Assembly (NCBI GenBank): GCA_024278345.1 | Contig: JAJRTK010000321.1 | Location: 1-32,068 of the forward strand | DNA length: 32,068 nucleotides | From: a bacterium | GTDB lineage: Bacteria; CSSED10-310; JAJRTK01 | Direction of reading: 5' to 3' | Shown here: positions 15,934-24,785 of the stretch, piece by piece | Position numbering within the stretch: position 1 is the stretch's first letter | Layout of the letters: the number at the start of each line of letters is the position of its first letter | Program-made: the position numbers and the translations under genes | Notes under the pieces: generated by a model | Seen by the model: the letters and a program-made list of their open reading frames with translations, nothing else | Told to the model about the DNA's origin: nothing | The model's database searches: none

Positions 15934-16100
15934 GAGCTCAAGACTCGGCTTTCTTTTGGCAGCTCGTGGTTGGATTGGAAACCCAATGGGGAAACTGTTA
16001 CAAAAGTGAAGAAAATCCATGAGCGAATCTCCCGTCCAAAGGCGACTGGTGCGAGCGGGGGGAACTCGCGCTGGATTCTCTCTTGAGTGGGAAGGGTGAT

Positions 16101-16132
16101 CCCTCCTGGTTTCGTGGGAGGGGCGTTTTTTT
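16101..16132 (+). terminator. Intrinsic terminator of the six-gene operon
   Basis: CCCTCC (16101-16106) pairs with GGAGGG (16117-16122), followed by GCG and a seven-base T run (16126-16132). It lies after the hybrid kinase gene and before the radical SAM gene, marking the operon end. Confidence 0.75.
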
Positions 16133-16176
16133 GGATTGTGGCTGCTCAGTAAGATCGGCTTGAAGGAGCGACGAAG

Positions 16177-17562
16177 ATGACGATCACCTTAGAAGAGCTA
16201 CGCCGGAATCCGGCCTTGCTGAAGCTCGACCTCTATTGCAAGGGAATCCGTTTGACTGACTCCTGCCACGAGGAAAAGGGTGGCCGGAAGATCATGCGGA
16301 CGCGGGCAGGCCTGGGAAGTGGGCTTGAGCTGGTTCTTCCTCACAACCTTTGGACGAATGTGCCCGTGGTGGAACCGTTCGCCAACGAGTCGCCCTACAA
16401 CCTCCGCCACTCCGAGAAGCGGGGTTTCGTTGTCTACCACGGAGACGAGGCGGTGACGGAGGTCAAGCTGTCGCCTCAGCCAAGCTGGTATGAAAGAGAA
16501 ACCACTTCCGGCCGGAAAATGACGCGCATCGGCTCGCTCCAAGGGACCTATCTGGGTGTCTACCCAGCGACGGTTTGCGGATTTTGGACGGAAGAGGTGA
16601 AGGTCAATTGCCGTTTCTGTTCGGTGGGCTTGAACCTCGGTGTAGACGACGCGGAGAATAAGTCGGTCCAAGACGTTCTGGAAACGGTCCTCGCGGCTCG
16701 CAAGGAATCGGGGATCACCTATGTAGATTTCAACACGGGCCATTATGAGGGAGAGACCTACCTCGACATCCTTGAACCCTATATCCGGGCCGTGAAAGAA
16801 ACGACAGGCCTTCTGATTGGGATTCAGACTCCGCCCCATTCCGACTTGAAACGGTACGATTGGCTCCGGGGCCTGGGAGTCAACCGCGTTTCCTTCTGCT
16901 TCGAGATCTTCGACCCTGAACGCTTCGAGGAGGTTTGCCCGGGCAAGGCACGCACTTATGGGTTGGAAAGGTATCTGGAAGCAACGGAGTACTGCGCACG
17001 GGTTTTTGATGTGGCCAACGGTGAGATCATCGCGGGATTGGAGTCGCCGGAGAGTTCCATGAAGGCCATCGACTGGTTGACCGAGCGTGGATCCATTCCC
17101 ACCGTTTGTGTTTTCCGGCCGCTTTTGGGGACGGACCTCGAAAATGAGCCGCCCCCGAAGACCGAGGAGATGATCCCCGTCTTCCGCCACCTGTACGAAG
17201 CCTGCATGAAACATGGGCTCCCCATCGGCATTGCTCCCAACGTCCACGTGAGTCTAGTGATGCTACCGGAGGAAGGCAGGTTTCTTTCTTCCAAGCGCTA
17301 TCGCTGGGCAGGCGTCAAGAACGTGACGCGCCGAACCGCTTTCCGGTCGGCCTTCAAGGTCGGGCAGTCTTTGCTGTACCGGAGCCCACCGGTAGACAAG
17401 GTGCCGGAAATCATTGCCGAGGTGATGGAAAAGTGTGGGAATTACCCCGCGAACCCCTCTGCAACCGCAGGGGGCAACGGAGCATCCGGCGTTGGTTCGG
17501 GCTCCGGGGGGAACGGGGCCCTGGCTGTCGCCTCGACCGCTTCCGGACAGACCAAATCGTGA
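16177..17562 (+). CDS. Radical SAM protein with CX10CX2C cluster motif
   Basis: A 461-residue protein. Cysteines C134, C145 and C148, in CGFWTEEVKVNCRFC, form the only plausible SAM-binding 4Fe-4S triad, but the first gap is ten residues rather than the usual three. After it the fold proceeds as in radical SAM barrels (TYVDFNTGHYEGE, GIQTPPHSD, RVSFCFEIFDPE, GEIIAGLESPE). The 130 residues before the motif form a distinct N-terminal domain. The last 40 residues are a Gly/Ser/Ala-rich tail, probably disordered. GAAGGAG lies 8 nt before the ATG. The next gene encodes an AhpD/CMD-like protein. Substrate and product are unknown, and I do not recognise the subfamily. Confidence 0.82.
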   Translation: MTITLEELRRNPALLKLDLYCKGIRLTDSCHEEKGGRKIMRTRAGLGSGLELVLPHNLWTNVPVVEPFANESPYNLRHSEKRGFVVYHGDEAVTEVKLSPQPSWYERETTSGRKMTRIGSLQGTYLGVYPATVCGFWTEEVKVNCRFCSVGLNLGVDDAENKSVQDVLETVLAARKESGITYVDFNTGHYEGETYLDILEPYIRAVKETTGLLIGIQTPPHSDLKRYDWLRGLGVNRVSFCFEIFDPERFEEVCPGKARTYGLERYLEATEYCARVFDVANGEIIAGLESPESSMKAIDWLTERGSIPTVCVFRPLLGTDLENEPPPKTEEMIPVFRHLYEACMKHGLPIGIAPNVHVSLVMLPEEGRFLSSKRYRWAGVKNVTRRTAFRSAFKVGQSLLYRSPPVDKVPEIIAEVMEKCGNYPANPSATAGGNGASGVGSGSGGNGALAVASTASGQTKS

Positions 17563-17714
17563 GAAGATCCTGGTGGCCGTTTTCGGTCGGCGTCCTGAAG
17601 GCGCGCCGCCTCCCGGAGTGGCATGGGAACCGCCGGCGAGGGCCGGTGGCCGCGACAAGGGTACTGGGGAGTGCGAAGAAAATCACTCGGTAGCACAAAA
17701 CCACTGGATCGATC

Positions 17715-18041
17715 ATGCTGAAACAGACTGAACCGCCGAAAACCTACAAAGAGTTTACCGCCCGATTCCCCAAGATTGCTGAAGCCTGGCAGTTAACGCG
17801 AGAGCAGGCTGCGGAAGGGCCTCTGGATGCGAAGACGGCAAGACTGATCAAGCTTGGAATCGCCATTGGCGCCATGCGGGAGGGTGCAGTACATTCCGGA
17901 GTGCGAAAATCCATAGCCATGGGAGTCACCGAAGAAGAATTCCACCAGATCATCGCCCTCGCTTCCGGGGTTCTCGGCTTCCCTTCCACCGTCGCCATCT
18001 TCTCTTGGTTCCGCGACGTGCTAGAGCCTCAGGAAGCATAA
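17715..18041 (+). CDS. Carboxymuconolactone decarboxylase/AhpD-like small protein
   Basis: A 108-residue all-helical protein of the CMD/AhpD superfamily. The core AIGAMREGAVHSGVRKSIAMGVTEEEFHQIIALA (about 50-83) is the family signature, with a His preceding the conserved helix. AhpD peroxidase enzymes have a CxxC in this helix. This protein has no cysteine there, so thiol peroxidase activity is unlikely and a decarboxylase-like or structural role is more plausible. It lies 152 bp after the radical SAM gene in the same direction and may be co-transcribed. A weak ribosome-binding site precedes the ATG. A strong bidirectional hairpin follows. Confidence 0.85.
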   Translation: MLKQTEPPKTYKEFTARFPKIAEAWQLTREQAAEGPLDAKTARLIKLGIAIGAMREGAVHSGVRKSIAMGVTEEEFHQIIALASGVLGFPSTVAIFSWFRDVLEPQEA

Positions 18042-18061
18042 GAGTCCAGCTCGGCGTTGAA

Positions 18062-18090
18062 CGTAGGGCGGGTTTGAAACCCGCCCTACG
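18062..18090. terminator. Bidirectional hairpin between convergent genes
   Basis: A 14-bp perfect inverted repeat, CGTAGGGCGGGTTT and its complement around a single central G, lies between the CMD-like stop (18041) and the dihydroorotate-dehydrogenase-like stop (18120). There is no long T run, so it may act as a bidirectional stem protecting 3' ends as much as a terminator. Similar GTAGGGCGGG palindromes are common dispersed repeats in environmental bacteria. Confidence 0.6.
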
Positions 18091-18119
18091 ACCAGGGCGT
18101 TGCACCCGATCCCACGGAT

Positions 18120-19124
18120 CTACGATCCCTGCTCCTGGTAGTCTTGGAGGATCTTCATGTAGTTGCCCCGCTCGAAAACCGATGGGTTGGGAACGCTCTT
18201 GTGGCTCATGCTCCCGCGCATCTGCTCGACGGATTCGTATTCGTGCTCATCCAGCCAGTCCGCGAGGTCCTTCTTGATCCGGCCAAAATGGGCCAGGCCG
18301 TGGAGTAGGATCGCCGAGGTCATCATGGCAACCTTGGCTCCCACCATGATCGACTTCAAGACGTCCCCATAACTGTGGACGCCGCCAGTGACCGCCATGT
18401 CGCACCAAATGTGCCCGTAGAGAATGGCGATCCAGCGCAGCCGAAGCCGCAGCTCCGCCGGAGAACTCAAATCCAAATCGTGGAGAACCGCCAGGGTCTC
18501 CAGATCGATGGCCGGCTGGTAAAAACGGTTGAAGAGCACCAACCCATCGACATGGGTCTTGTCTAGTCGCTTGGCCATGTTGGGAAGGCTTGTAAAGAAG
18601 GGGCTGAGCTTCACCGAAACCGGAATCGTGAGGTTCCGTTTCACTTCCTGGACCAATTCCAGGTGCCGTTGTTCCACCTGCTCGCTGGTTTCGCTCGACT
18701 CGGTGGGAATAGAGTAGATGTTCAGCTCCAGGGCATCGGCTCCCGCTTGCTCGATCTCTCGGGCATAGTCGGTCCACCCGCCGGGAGTCACCCCGTTGAG
18801 GCTTCCGATGACCGGTATGTTGATGGCTTCCTTGGCCTTGCGGATGACGTTGAGGTACTCTTCCGGCCCGATGGTATGCTCCTGGAGCTCCGGAAGATAG
18901 CTCACGGCCTCCGAATAGTGCTCGCTGGTGGTATGGAGGAACTGGTCAAAAGCAAGGCTCTCGTGGCGGATCTGCTCCTCGAACAGGGAATGCATGACCA
19001 CGACCGAAGCGCCGGCATCCTCGATACGGCGGAAGTTCTCGTCCTTCCTGGTGAGCGGCGAAGCAGAGAGGACCAGGGGCGATTTGAGCTTGAGGCCCAG
19101 ATATGTCGTGGAGAGATCAGTCAT
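18120..19124 (-). CDS. Dihydroorotate dehydrogenase-like flavoprotein
   Basis: A 334-residue TIM-barrel protein related to class 1 dihydroorotate dehydrogenases (NPLVLSASPL-type opening, here KSPLVLSASPLTR; then VIGSLNGVTPGGW, ALELNIYSIPT, IPVSVKLSPFF, VLFNRFY and MAVTGGVHSYGDVLKSIMVGA). The FMN-binding elements look present, while the usual DHOD catalytic surroundings are altered, so pyrimidine synthesis is doubtful. The ATG at 19124 has GAAGGAGG 9 nt upstream and overlaps the end of the PFOR gene by 8 bp, a tight coupling. Proteins of this kind adjoin pyruvate:ferredoxin oxidoreductase in many anaerobes. The partnership suggests an auxiliary redox role with ferredoxin or NAD(P)H, not experimentally defined as far as I know. 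Confidence 0.88.
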   Translation of the reverse strand: MTDLSTTYLGLKLKSPLVLSASPLTRKDENFRRIEDAGASVVVMHSLFEEQIRHESLAFDQFLHTTSEHYSEAVSYLPELQEHTIGPEEYLNVIRKAKEAINIPVIGSLNGVTPGGWTDYAREIEQAGADALELNIYSIPTESSETSEQVEQRHLELVQEVKRNLTIPVSVKLSPFFTSLPNMAKRLDKTHVDGLVLFNRFYQPAIDLETLAVLHDLDLSSPAELRLRLRWIAILYGHIWCDMAVTGGVHSYGDVLKSIMVGAKVAMMTSAILLHGLAHFGRIKKDLADWLDEHEYESVEQMRGSMSHKSVPNPSVFERGNYMKILQDYQEQGS

Positions 19125-22100
19125 TGAGCTTGCCTCCTTCCCGGGCTGGATGACAACTGAGAGCCGCCAGTTGCTGGTATCGCTCCCAACGGTTGGTGGC
19201 ATCGTTTTGCGCAAGGTCCAGCAAGCGGCGGGCAGCTTCCTGGTTGCTTCGAGCCAGCATCCGGTAGCGGGTTTCGTTGTAGGCGTATTCCTCGAACCGG
19301 ATCTTGGGCTTCTTCGAATCCAATTGTAAGGGATTGACCCCTTTCTCCGCCAGCCTGGGGTCGTACCGGAAGAGAGGCCAGTGGCCGGATTTAACGGCCC
19401 CGTCCTGCTGTTTCAGGCCGAAGCGCATATCGTAGCCATGAGCGATGCAGTGGGAATAGGCGATGATGATGGACGGCCCGTCGTACGATTCCGCCTCCAG
19501 AAAAGCCTTGACGGTTTGCTTGTCACTGCTGCCCATGGCGACCTGCGCAACATAGACGTTTCCGTAGGTCATGGCTAGCAGGCCCAGGTCCTTTTTGCCA
19601 AGGGGCTTGCCGCCAGCGGCAAACTTGGCCACTGCTGCTCTGGGAGTCGCCTTGGACATTTGGCCGCCGGTGTTGGAGTAGACTTCGGTGTCAAGAACCA
19701 GGACGTTGACGTTCCGCCCTGAGGCCAAAACGTGATCGAGGCCGCCATAACCGATGTCATAGGCCCAGCCATCGCCTCCTACAATCCATACCGACTTCCG
19801 CACGAGCGCCCCTATTAAGCTCGAAAGATCCCGAGCGCGGGGCGACTCGATCTCCTGGAGCATGGGCTGAAGCTTGGCGACCCTTTCACGTTGGAGCTCA
19901 ATCCCCTCTTCCGTCGATTGATCGGCTTCCAGGATGGCCTGGCACTGCTCCGGGTCCAGGTTTTCGGCAAGCTCCGCCAACAGCTCCCGGGCGTACTCAC
20001 CCTGCTTGTCCAGGGTGAGCCGCATTCCCATGCCGAACTCGGCATTATCCTCGAAAAGCGAATTCGACCAGGCCGGGCCACGGCCATCCCGGTTCGTCGT
20101 CCAGGGGGTCGTGGGCAAGTTGCCACCATAGATGGAGGAACAACCCGTGGCGTTGGCGATGACGGATCGGTCGCCGAAGAGCTGGCTAAGAAGCTTGACG
20201 TAGGGAGTCTCGCCACACCCGGCGCAGGCTCCAGAGAACTCAAAGAGAGGCTCCAAAAGCTGCAAATCCTTGACCTGAGCCGAACGGAGCTTTTTTCTGT
20301 CGATGTCGGGCAACTGGAGGAAAAACTCCCAGTTCTCCTTCTCATTGGAACGGATGGGCTCCAACGGCTTCATGTTGATGGCTTTGAACTTGGTCTCTCG
20401 CTTATTCTTGACAGGGCAAACTTCGACGCAAAGAACACAGCCGGTACAATCCTCCGGGGAGACTTGCAGACAGTATTCCATGCTGTCGAGACCTTTCCAG
20501 CGGGCCTTGGCATGAAGAAACCCGTCAGGAGCATTCCGTAGTGCCTTCGGCTCCACGAGCTTTGCTCGGATGACGGCATGGGGACAAACCATGACGCACT
20601 TTCCACACTGGATGCAGATTTCTTCGTCCCAGACAGGAATCTCGAGAGCGATATTCCGCTTCTCCCACCGCGTTGTTCCCAGCGGATAGGTGCCATCCTC
20701 CGGAAGTGCCCTCACCGGAAGCTCGTCGCCTCTTCCGGCGAGCATGACCGCCGTGACATTCCTGACGAATTCCGGTGCCTTTGCGGAGACAGCCGGCTTG
20801 CGGCGGAGCTTGCTGGTCGCTTCTCCTGGGATCTCCACCTGGAAAAGCCTCGACGCCGCGGCATCCACTGCCTTGAAGTTCTTTTCCACAACGGCGCGGC
20901 CGCGGCTTCCGTAACTCTTCTCAATGGCTTCCTTGATCGCCTGGATCGCCTCGGTCGGCGGAAGGATCCCGCTGATTTTGAAAAATGCCGTCTGCATGAT
21001 GGTATTGATCCGCCTGCCCATCCCGGTATCGGCGGCAACCTCATAGGCGTCAATCACGTAAAACTTGAGCTGTTTGTCGAGGATCGTCCGCTGGATCTCT
21101 CTCGGCAGGTAGTCCCAGACTTCCGCCGGCCCGTAGGGACTATTCAGCAGGAAAGTCGCGCCGGGAACGGCAAGCTTGAGCAGGTCCATCTTTTCGATGA
21201 ACGAGAACTGGTGGCAGGCAACGAAGTTCGCCCGCTGGATCAGATAAGTAGAGTGGATCGGCTTCTTGCCGAAACGAAGGTGGGAAACCGTCGTGGAACC
21301 GGCCTTCTTGGAATCGTAAACAAAGTAGCCCTGGGCGAAAAAATCGGTGCCTTCGCCAATGATCTTGATGGAGTTCTTGTTGGCGCTCACCGTGCCATCG
21401 GAACCAAGACCGTAGAAGACAGCGCGAACCGTATCGTCGCTCTCTGTACAGAAATCACCGTCGATCTCAAGGCTCGTATTGCAAAGATCATCCGTGATGC
21501 CCACGGTGAAATGGTTCTTTGGGGCGGCTTTGCCAAGCTCGCCCAAAACAGCCTTCACCATGGCGGGAGTGAACTCTTTGGAGGAAAGCCCATAACGCCC
21601 GCCCAAGACCCGAGGGAAGCGTTCCAGTGGAAAAGCGCCGTTCCCCAGAGCATGGGCTTCGGCCAAGCCTGTCAAAACATCCTTGTACAGCGGCTCGCCA
21701 GCGCTCCCGGGCTCTTTCGTCCGATCCAGCACCGCGATGGCCCGCGTCGTGGAAGGCAACGCCCGAAGGAGATGCTCTACCGAGAAGGGCCGATAAAGGC
21801 GAACCTTTACGGCTCCAACTTTCTCTCCCCGTTCCGCCAAAGCGGCCACGGCCTCTTCCGCGGTCTCAGCACCAGAGCCCATGAGCAGGACGATCCGCTC
21901 CGCGTCTGGCGCGCCCACGTAATCAAAGAGGCGGTATTGGCGTCCCACCTGCTCCGCGAAACGGTTCATGCAGCTCTCCACGATCCCCGGACAGGCAAGG
22001 TAGTAGGGGTTCACCGTCTCCCGAGCCTGGAAGAAGACATCCGGGTTTTGCGCGGTTCCCCGAATGAACGGATGGTCCGGGCTGAGAGCCCGCCCGCGGT

Positions 22101-22707
22101 GCGCATGGATCGTCTGGTCGTCGATCAAGGCCCGCAAGTCGCTCTCTGAAAGCTCTTCGATCTTCATGACTTCGTGAGACGACCGAAAACCATCGAAAAA
22201 ATGAAGGAAGGGAATCCGGGACTCCAGCGTCGCCATCTGCGCGATGAGAGCAAAATCCATCACCTCCTGGATGGAGCAGGAGCAGAGCATCCCCCAGCCC
22301 GTGGAACGAACCGTCATCACGTCGCTATGGTCTCCGAAAATCGACAATGCCTGCGCGGCCACGGACCGGGCGCTCACGTGAAAGACCGCGGCGGTCAGCT
22401 CGCCAGCGATCTTGTACATATTCGGCAACATCAAGAGCAGTCCCTGAGAAGCCGTGAACGTCGTCGTCAAAGCTCCCGTCTGGAGAGATCCGTGGACGGC
22501 GCCAGCGGCGCCACCTTCGCTCTGCATCTCCACCACCGTGGGCACCGTCCCCCACAAGTTGGGCTGGCCGTTGGCCGACCACTGGTCGGAGAGCTCACCC
22601 ATGGGCGACGATGGAGTGATGGGGTAGATGCAGATGACTTCGTTGAGCTTGTGGGCCACCCGTGCAGCCGCTTCGTTTCCGTCAATGGTAATGGTCTGAC
22701 GCTTCAT
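19117..22707 (-). CDS. nifJ: Pyruvate:ferredoxin (flavodoxin) oxidoreductase, single-chain
   Basis: A 1196-residue cytosolic enzyme converting pyruvate and CoA to acetyl-CoA and CO2 with reduction of ferredoxin or flavodoxin. The length is typical of fused homodimeric PFORs. The pyrimidine-binding domain starts with YPITPSSPMGE (28-38). Two 4Fe-4S ferredoxin motifs are at C698/C701/C704/C708 and C754/C757/C760/C764. The proximal cluster begins with CAGC (828-831), followed by NATGCSSIYGG and the thiamine-diphosphate site GDGWAYDIGYGG. I chose ATG 22707 (MKRQTITIDG), the family start. A longer frame would run back through a sigma-54 promoter. The dihydroorotate-dehydrogenase-like gene overlaps its end. 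Regulation is probably sigma-54-dependent, with an NtrC-type gene divergently placed next door. Confidence 0.95.
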   Translation of the reverse strand: MKRQTITIDGNEAAARVAHKLNEVICIYPITPSSPMGELSDQWSANGQPNLWGTVPTVVEMQSEGGAAGAVHGSLQTGALTTTFTASQGLLLMLPNMYKIAGELTAAVFHVSARSVAAQALSIFGDHSDVMTVRSTGWGMLCSCSIQEVMDFALIAQMATLESRIPFLHFFDGFRSSHEVMKIEELSESDLRALIDDQTIHAHRGRALSPDHPFIRGTAQNPDVFFQARETVNPYYLACPGIVESCMNRFAEQVGRQYRLFDYVGAPDAERIVLLMGSGAETAEEAVAALAERGEKVGAVKVRLYRPFSVEHLLRALPSTTRAIAVLDRTKEPGSAGEPLYKDVLTGLAEAHALGNGAFPLERFPRVLGGRYGLSSKEFTPAMVKAVLGELGKAAPKNHFTVGITDDLCNTSLEIDGDFCTESDDTVRAVFYGLGSDGTVSANKNSIKIIGEGTDFFAQGYFVYDSKKAGSTTVSHLRFGKKPIHSTYLIQRANFVACHQFSFIEKMDLLKLAVPGATFLLNSPYGPAEVWDYLPREIQRTILDKQLKFYVIDAYEVAADTGMGRRINTIMQTAFFKISGILPPTEAIQAIKEAIEKSYGSRGRAVVEKNFKAVDAAASRLFQVEIPGEATSKLRRKPAVSAKAPEFVRNVTAVMLAGRGDELPVRALPEDGTYPLGTTRWEKRNIALEIPVWDEEICIQCGKCVMVCPHAVIRAKLVEPKALRNAPDGFLHAKARWKGLDSMEYCLQVSPEDCTGCVLCVEVCPVKNKRETKFKAINMKPLEPIRSNEKENWEFFLQLPDIDRKKLRSAQVKDLQLLEPLFEFSGACAGCGETPYVKLLSQLFGDRSVIANATGCSSIYGGNLPTTPWTTNRDGRGPAWSNSLFEDNAEFGMGMRLTLDKQGEYARELLAELAENLDPEQCQAILEADQSTEEGIELQRERVAKLQPMLQEIESPRARDLSSLIGALVRKSVWIVGGDGWAYDIGYGGLDHVLASGRNVNVLVLDTEVYSNTGGQMSKATPRAAVAKFAAGGKPLGKKDLGLLAMTYGNVYVAQVAMGSSDKQTVKAFLEAESYDGPSIIIAYSHCIAHGYDMRFGLKQQDGAVKSGHWPLFRYDPRLAEKGVNPLQLDSKKPKIRFEEYAYNETRYRMLARSNQEAARRLLDLAQNDATNRWERYQQLAALSCHPAREGGKLND

Positions 22708-22757
22708 CGGACACCTGTCGTGGTCAATGGAAATCAAATCGATAACGCCGGTAATGA

Positions 22758-22776
22758 TTAGCACGATCAATGCCAA
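22758..22776 (-). promoter_or_regulatory. Sigma-54 (-24/-12) promoter of the PFOR gene
   Basis: On the minus strand, TTGGCATTGATCGTGCTAA has the GG-N10-GC spacing and matches TGGCAC-N5-TTGCW at most positions. Transcription would begin near 22750, giving a leader of about 42 nt before the ATG at 22707. Confidence 0.65.
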
Positions 22777-22883
22777 GGAACATTTTCCAGGGAGTTTTCG
22801 GCAAATTGGAAGCCTGGAGCGTCGAAAGTCGCCGGAAACAACCGTGGGTTATGCAATCGATTGCCGATTCGTCGATAACCCAT

Positions 22884-22896
22884 TGACAAATTGTCA
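22884..22896. promoter_or_regulatory. Palindrome TGACAA-A-TTGTCA, candidate activator site
   Basis: A perfect 13-bp inverted repeat about 108 bp upstream of the PFOR sigma-54 promoter, a normal distance for an NtrC-type enhancer site. The same half-sites recur at 27253-27265, upstream of the octahaem cytochrome gene. Confidence 0.5.
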
Positions 22897-23011
22897 CGGG
22901 ACTGCTCCACTAACACTCCGTGAGCCCCAATCCCATGGAAAAACGATCAACACACCATCCAAGGGGCCGAAATACTTTGGGTGCCAATGGGAGTTGCCCG
23001 TTGTCTTTTAT

Positions 23012-23060
23012 GGGTTGTACTCCGCTCCCATCGGGCGCCGTCCGGCACCCGCTACTCGCC
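23012..23060 (+). repeat. 49-bp intergenic repeat, copy B
   Basis: Its first 41 bases (23012-23052) are identical to the minus-strand copy C at 24794-24834, so the two form a perfect inverted repeat around the NtrC-type gene. A GGGCGCC/GGCACCC stem with a four-base loop can form in the middle. Confidence 0.85.
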
Positions 23061-23099
23061 CCTTCTTGTTCCCGGCGGATCCGGATCTTCCTTTCAGCG

Positions 23100-23298
23100 G
23101 CCTCGGTCATGGTACCGGCCACCCGAAAAAAGCGCGCAGCGCACAAAGATGTGGGTCCAGGGAGCTGGCTCCCTGGCGTGGGTCTGGGAGCGGCGCTCCC
23201 AGCGGAGGTACGGAGGCAGAGACTCCGCCGGGTTCCAGGGCTGGAAGCCCTGGGGCGGCGTCTGAAATCTGCACCGTGGCCGGTACCATGACCGAGGC
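23100..23298. mobile_element. 199-bp non-autonomous element with 23-bp TIRs
   Basis: Both ends carry a perfect 23-bp terminal inverted repeat beginning GCCTCGGTCATGGTACC (23100-23122 and 23276-23298). The element is flanked by the 10-bp direct repeat CCTTTCAGCG (23090-23099 and 23299-23308), the mark of transposition. The interior encodes nothing but contains three strong hairpins: 23157-23176, CTGGGAGC/GCTCCCAG at 23184-23202, and CCAGGGCT/AGCCCTGG at 23235-23253. A 10-bp duplication is within the range made by IS4-group transposases, but the parent family cannot be assigned here. Confidence 0.85.
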
Positions 23299-23319
23299 CC
23301 TTTCAGCGGAAGGAGACCA

Positions 23320-24744
23320 GTGACCGAGCAATTCCATATCCTGGTGGTTGACGACAGTCCCAGTGTTCGTCTCTCGCTTTGCAAGACGCTCCGGAAGCAG
23401 GGATACCGGTTGAGCGAGGCGGAAAGCGGCAAGGCGGCCCTGGCCGTTCTCGAACGCCAAGAAGTCGATCTGATGCTCACCGATCTCAAAATGCCCGGGA
23501 TGGACGGAGTGGAGCTGACTCGTCAGGTGCTTCGGATTTGCCCGACCCTCCAAGTCATTCTCGTGACCGCTTTTGCCACGGTGGAGACGGCGGTAGAGGC
23601 CATGCGCCATGGAGCAGCCGATTACCTCAAGAAACCCGTAGAGCGAACAGAATTGTTCAAGGTCGTTCGGAAAGCGCTGGAGACCCGGCGTCTCTTGACA
23701 GAGAACGAAAGGCTGCGGCAGCAACTGGAACGGCTGGAAAAGCCCGGGCGGCTCGTCGGGCGAAGCCGAAAAATGCAAAGACTCTTGGATCTTATCGGCC
23801 AGGTGGCTCCATCCAGAGCGACGGTCCTCATCCAGGGCGAATCGGGGACTGGGAAAGAGCTGGTGGCTCACGACCTGCACGATCTTTCACCCCGCCGAAA
23901 CAAGCCGTTCATCAAGGTCGCTTGCGCAGCCCTACCTGAAAGCCTTCTGGAGGCCGAGCTCTTCGGTCACGAAAAGGGCGCGTTTACCGGAGCCCTGGTC
24001 AAGAAGGAGGGAAGGTTCAAGCTGGCGGACGGCGGGACACTGCTTCTGGACGAGATCGGCGACCTGCCTCTCTCCATGCAGGTCAAGCTTCTCCGCGTCC
24101 TCCAGGAAGGCGAATTCGAGCGGGTGGGCGGTACCACGACGATGAAGGTCGATGTCCGCATCATCTCCGCGACAAACCGGGACCTGGCCAAGGAAGTGAG
24201 CAAGGGAAGGTTCCGGGAAGACCTCTTCTATCGCTTGAACGTCATCACCCTCAATATCGCGCCACTCCGGGAAAGAGAAGAGGACATCCCCATTTTGGCG
24301 GAACATTTTTTCCGCCTCTATTCCCAGCGGAACAGCAAGGAGGATCTCGAGTTTTCCCGGGCCGCCCTGGACTGGTTGATGGGCTATTCCTGGCCGGGAA
24401 ATGTCCGGGAGCTGGAAAATGCCATCGAGCGGGCGGTCGTATTGGCCCGCGGCCGATTCGTGCTGCCGGAGGACCTGCCGCCAAAGCTCCAGACTCATCC
24501 TCACCACACCGTGGAAGATGGCGACCGGATCTGTTTCCGGATCGGCACGCCTCTCCAGGAGGTGGAGCAAACGCTTTTGGAGGAAACCTTGCGCTACACC
24601 GACGGGGACAAGGAGGCTGCGGCTGCGATGCTGGGGATCTCGAGCCGAACGATTTACCGGCAACTGGCCCGGCAACAAGAGTCCGCGGGCAAGATCGAAG
24701 GGGGCGACGGCCTCAACAAGGATCGGGCTCCCGGCCTTGGGTGA
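23320..24744 (+). CDS. NtrC-family sigma-54-dependent response regulator
   Basis: A 474-residue activator. The receiver domain (1-120) has phospho-acceptor D55 and K105. The AAA+ domain (about 145-385) has Walker A GESGTGKE (173-180), the sigma-54-contacting GAFTGA loop (220-225), Walker B LLLDEIGD and the R-finger region. A Fis-type helix-turn-helix is near 428-455 (KEAAAAMLGISSRTIYRQL). The GTG start is supported by GAAGGAG at 23309-23315. A transposed element lies immediately before this Shine-Dalgarno sequence, so the native promoter has been displaced. Neighbours are a receiver and a kinase gene downstream. Sigma-54 promoters at 22758, 25461 and 27655 are the natural local targets. The 41-bp inverted repeats flank the gene. 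Confidence 0.95.
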   Translation: MTEQFHILVVDDSPSVRLSLCKTLRKQGYRLSEAESGKAALAVLERQEVDLMLTDLKMPGMDGVELTRQVLRICPTLQVILVTAFATVETAVEAMRHGAADYLKKPVERTELFKVVRKALETRRLLTENERLRQQLERLEKPGRLVGRSRKMQRLLDLIGQVAPSRATVLIQGESGTGKELVAHDLHDLSPRRNKPFIKVACAALPESLLEAELFGHEKGAFTGALVKKEGRFKLADGGTLLLDEIGDLPLSMQVKLLRVLQEGEFERVGGTTTMKVDVRIISATNRDLAKEVSKGRFREDLFYRLNVITLNIAPLREREEDIPILAEHFFRLYSQRNSKEDLEFSRAALDWLMGYSWPGNVRELENAIERAVVLARGRFVLPEDLPPKLQTHPHHTVEDGDRICFRIGTPLQEVEQTLLEETLRYTDGDKEAAAAMLGISSRTIYRQLARQQESAGKIEGGDGLNKDRAPGLG

Positions 24745-24785
24745 AAATCGGGTCCGGGGAGAAGCGTCGGTCATGGGGGAAAAAG

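Larger units (their letters stand above)
22708..23319. other. Divergent control region with inserted mobile DNA
   Basis: 612 bp between the PFOR gene and the NtrC-type gene. In order it holds a sigma-54 promoter for PFOR (22758-22776), a palindrome (22884-22896), a 49-bp repeat (23012-23060) and a 199-bp transposed element (23100-23298) ending one base before the activator's Shine-Dalgarno sequence (23309-23315). I see no gene in it. Confidence 0.75.

Noticed and set aside
20578-22149. A 523-codon open frame on the plus strand opposite the PFOR gene
   Set aside because: It lies wholly antisense to a gene with all PFOR motifs. Its product is Arg/His-rich without domains, as expected from GC-rich antisense reading.
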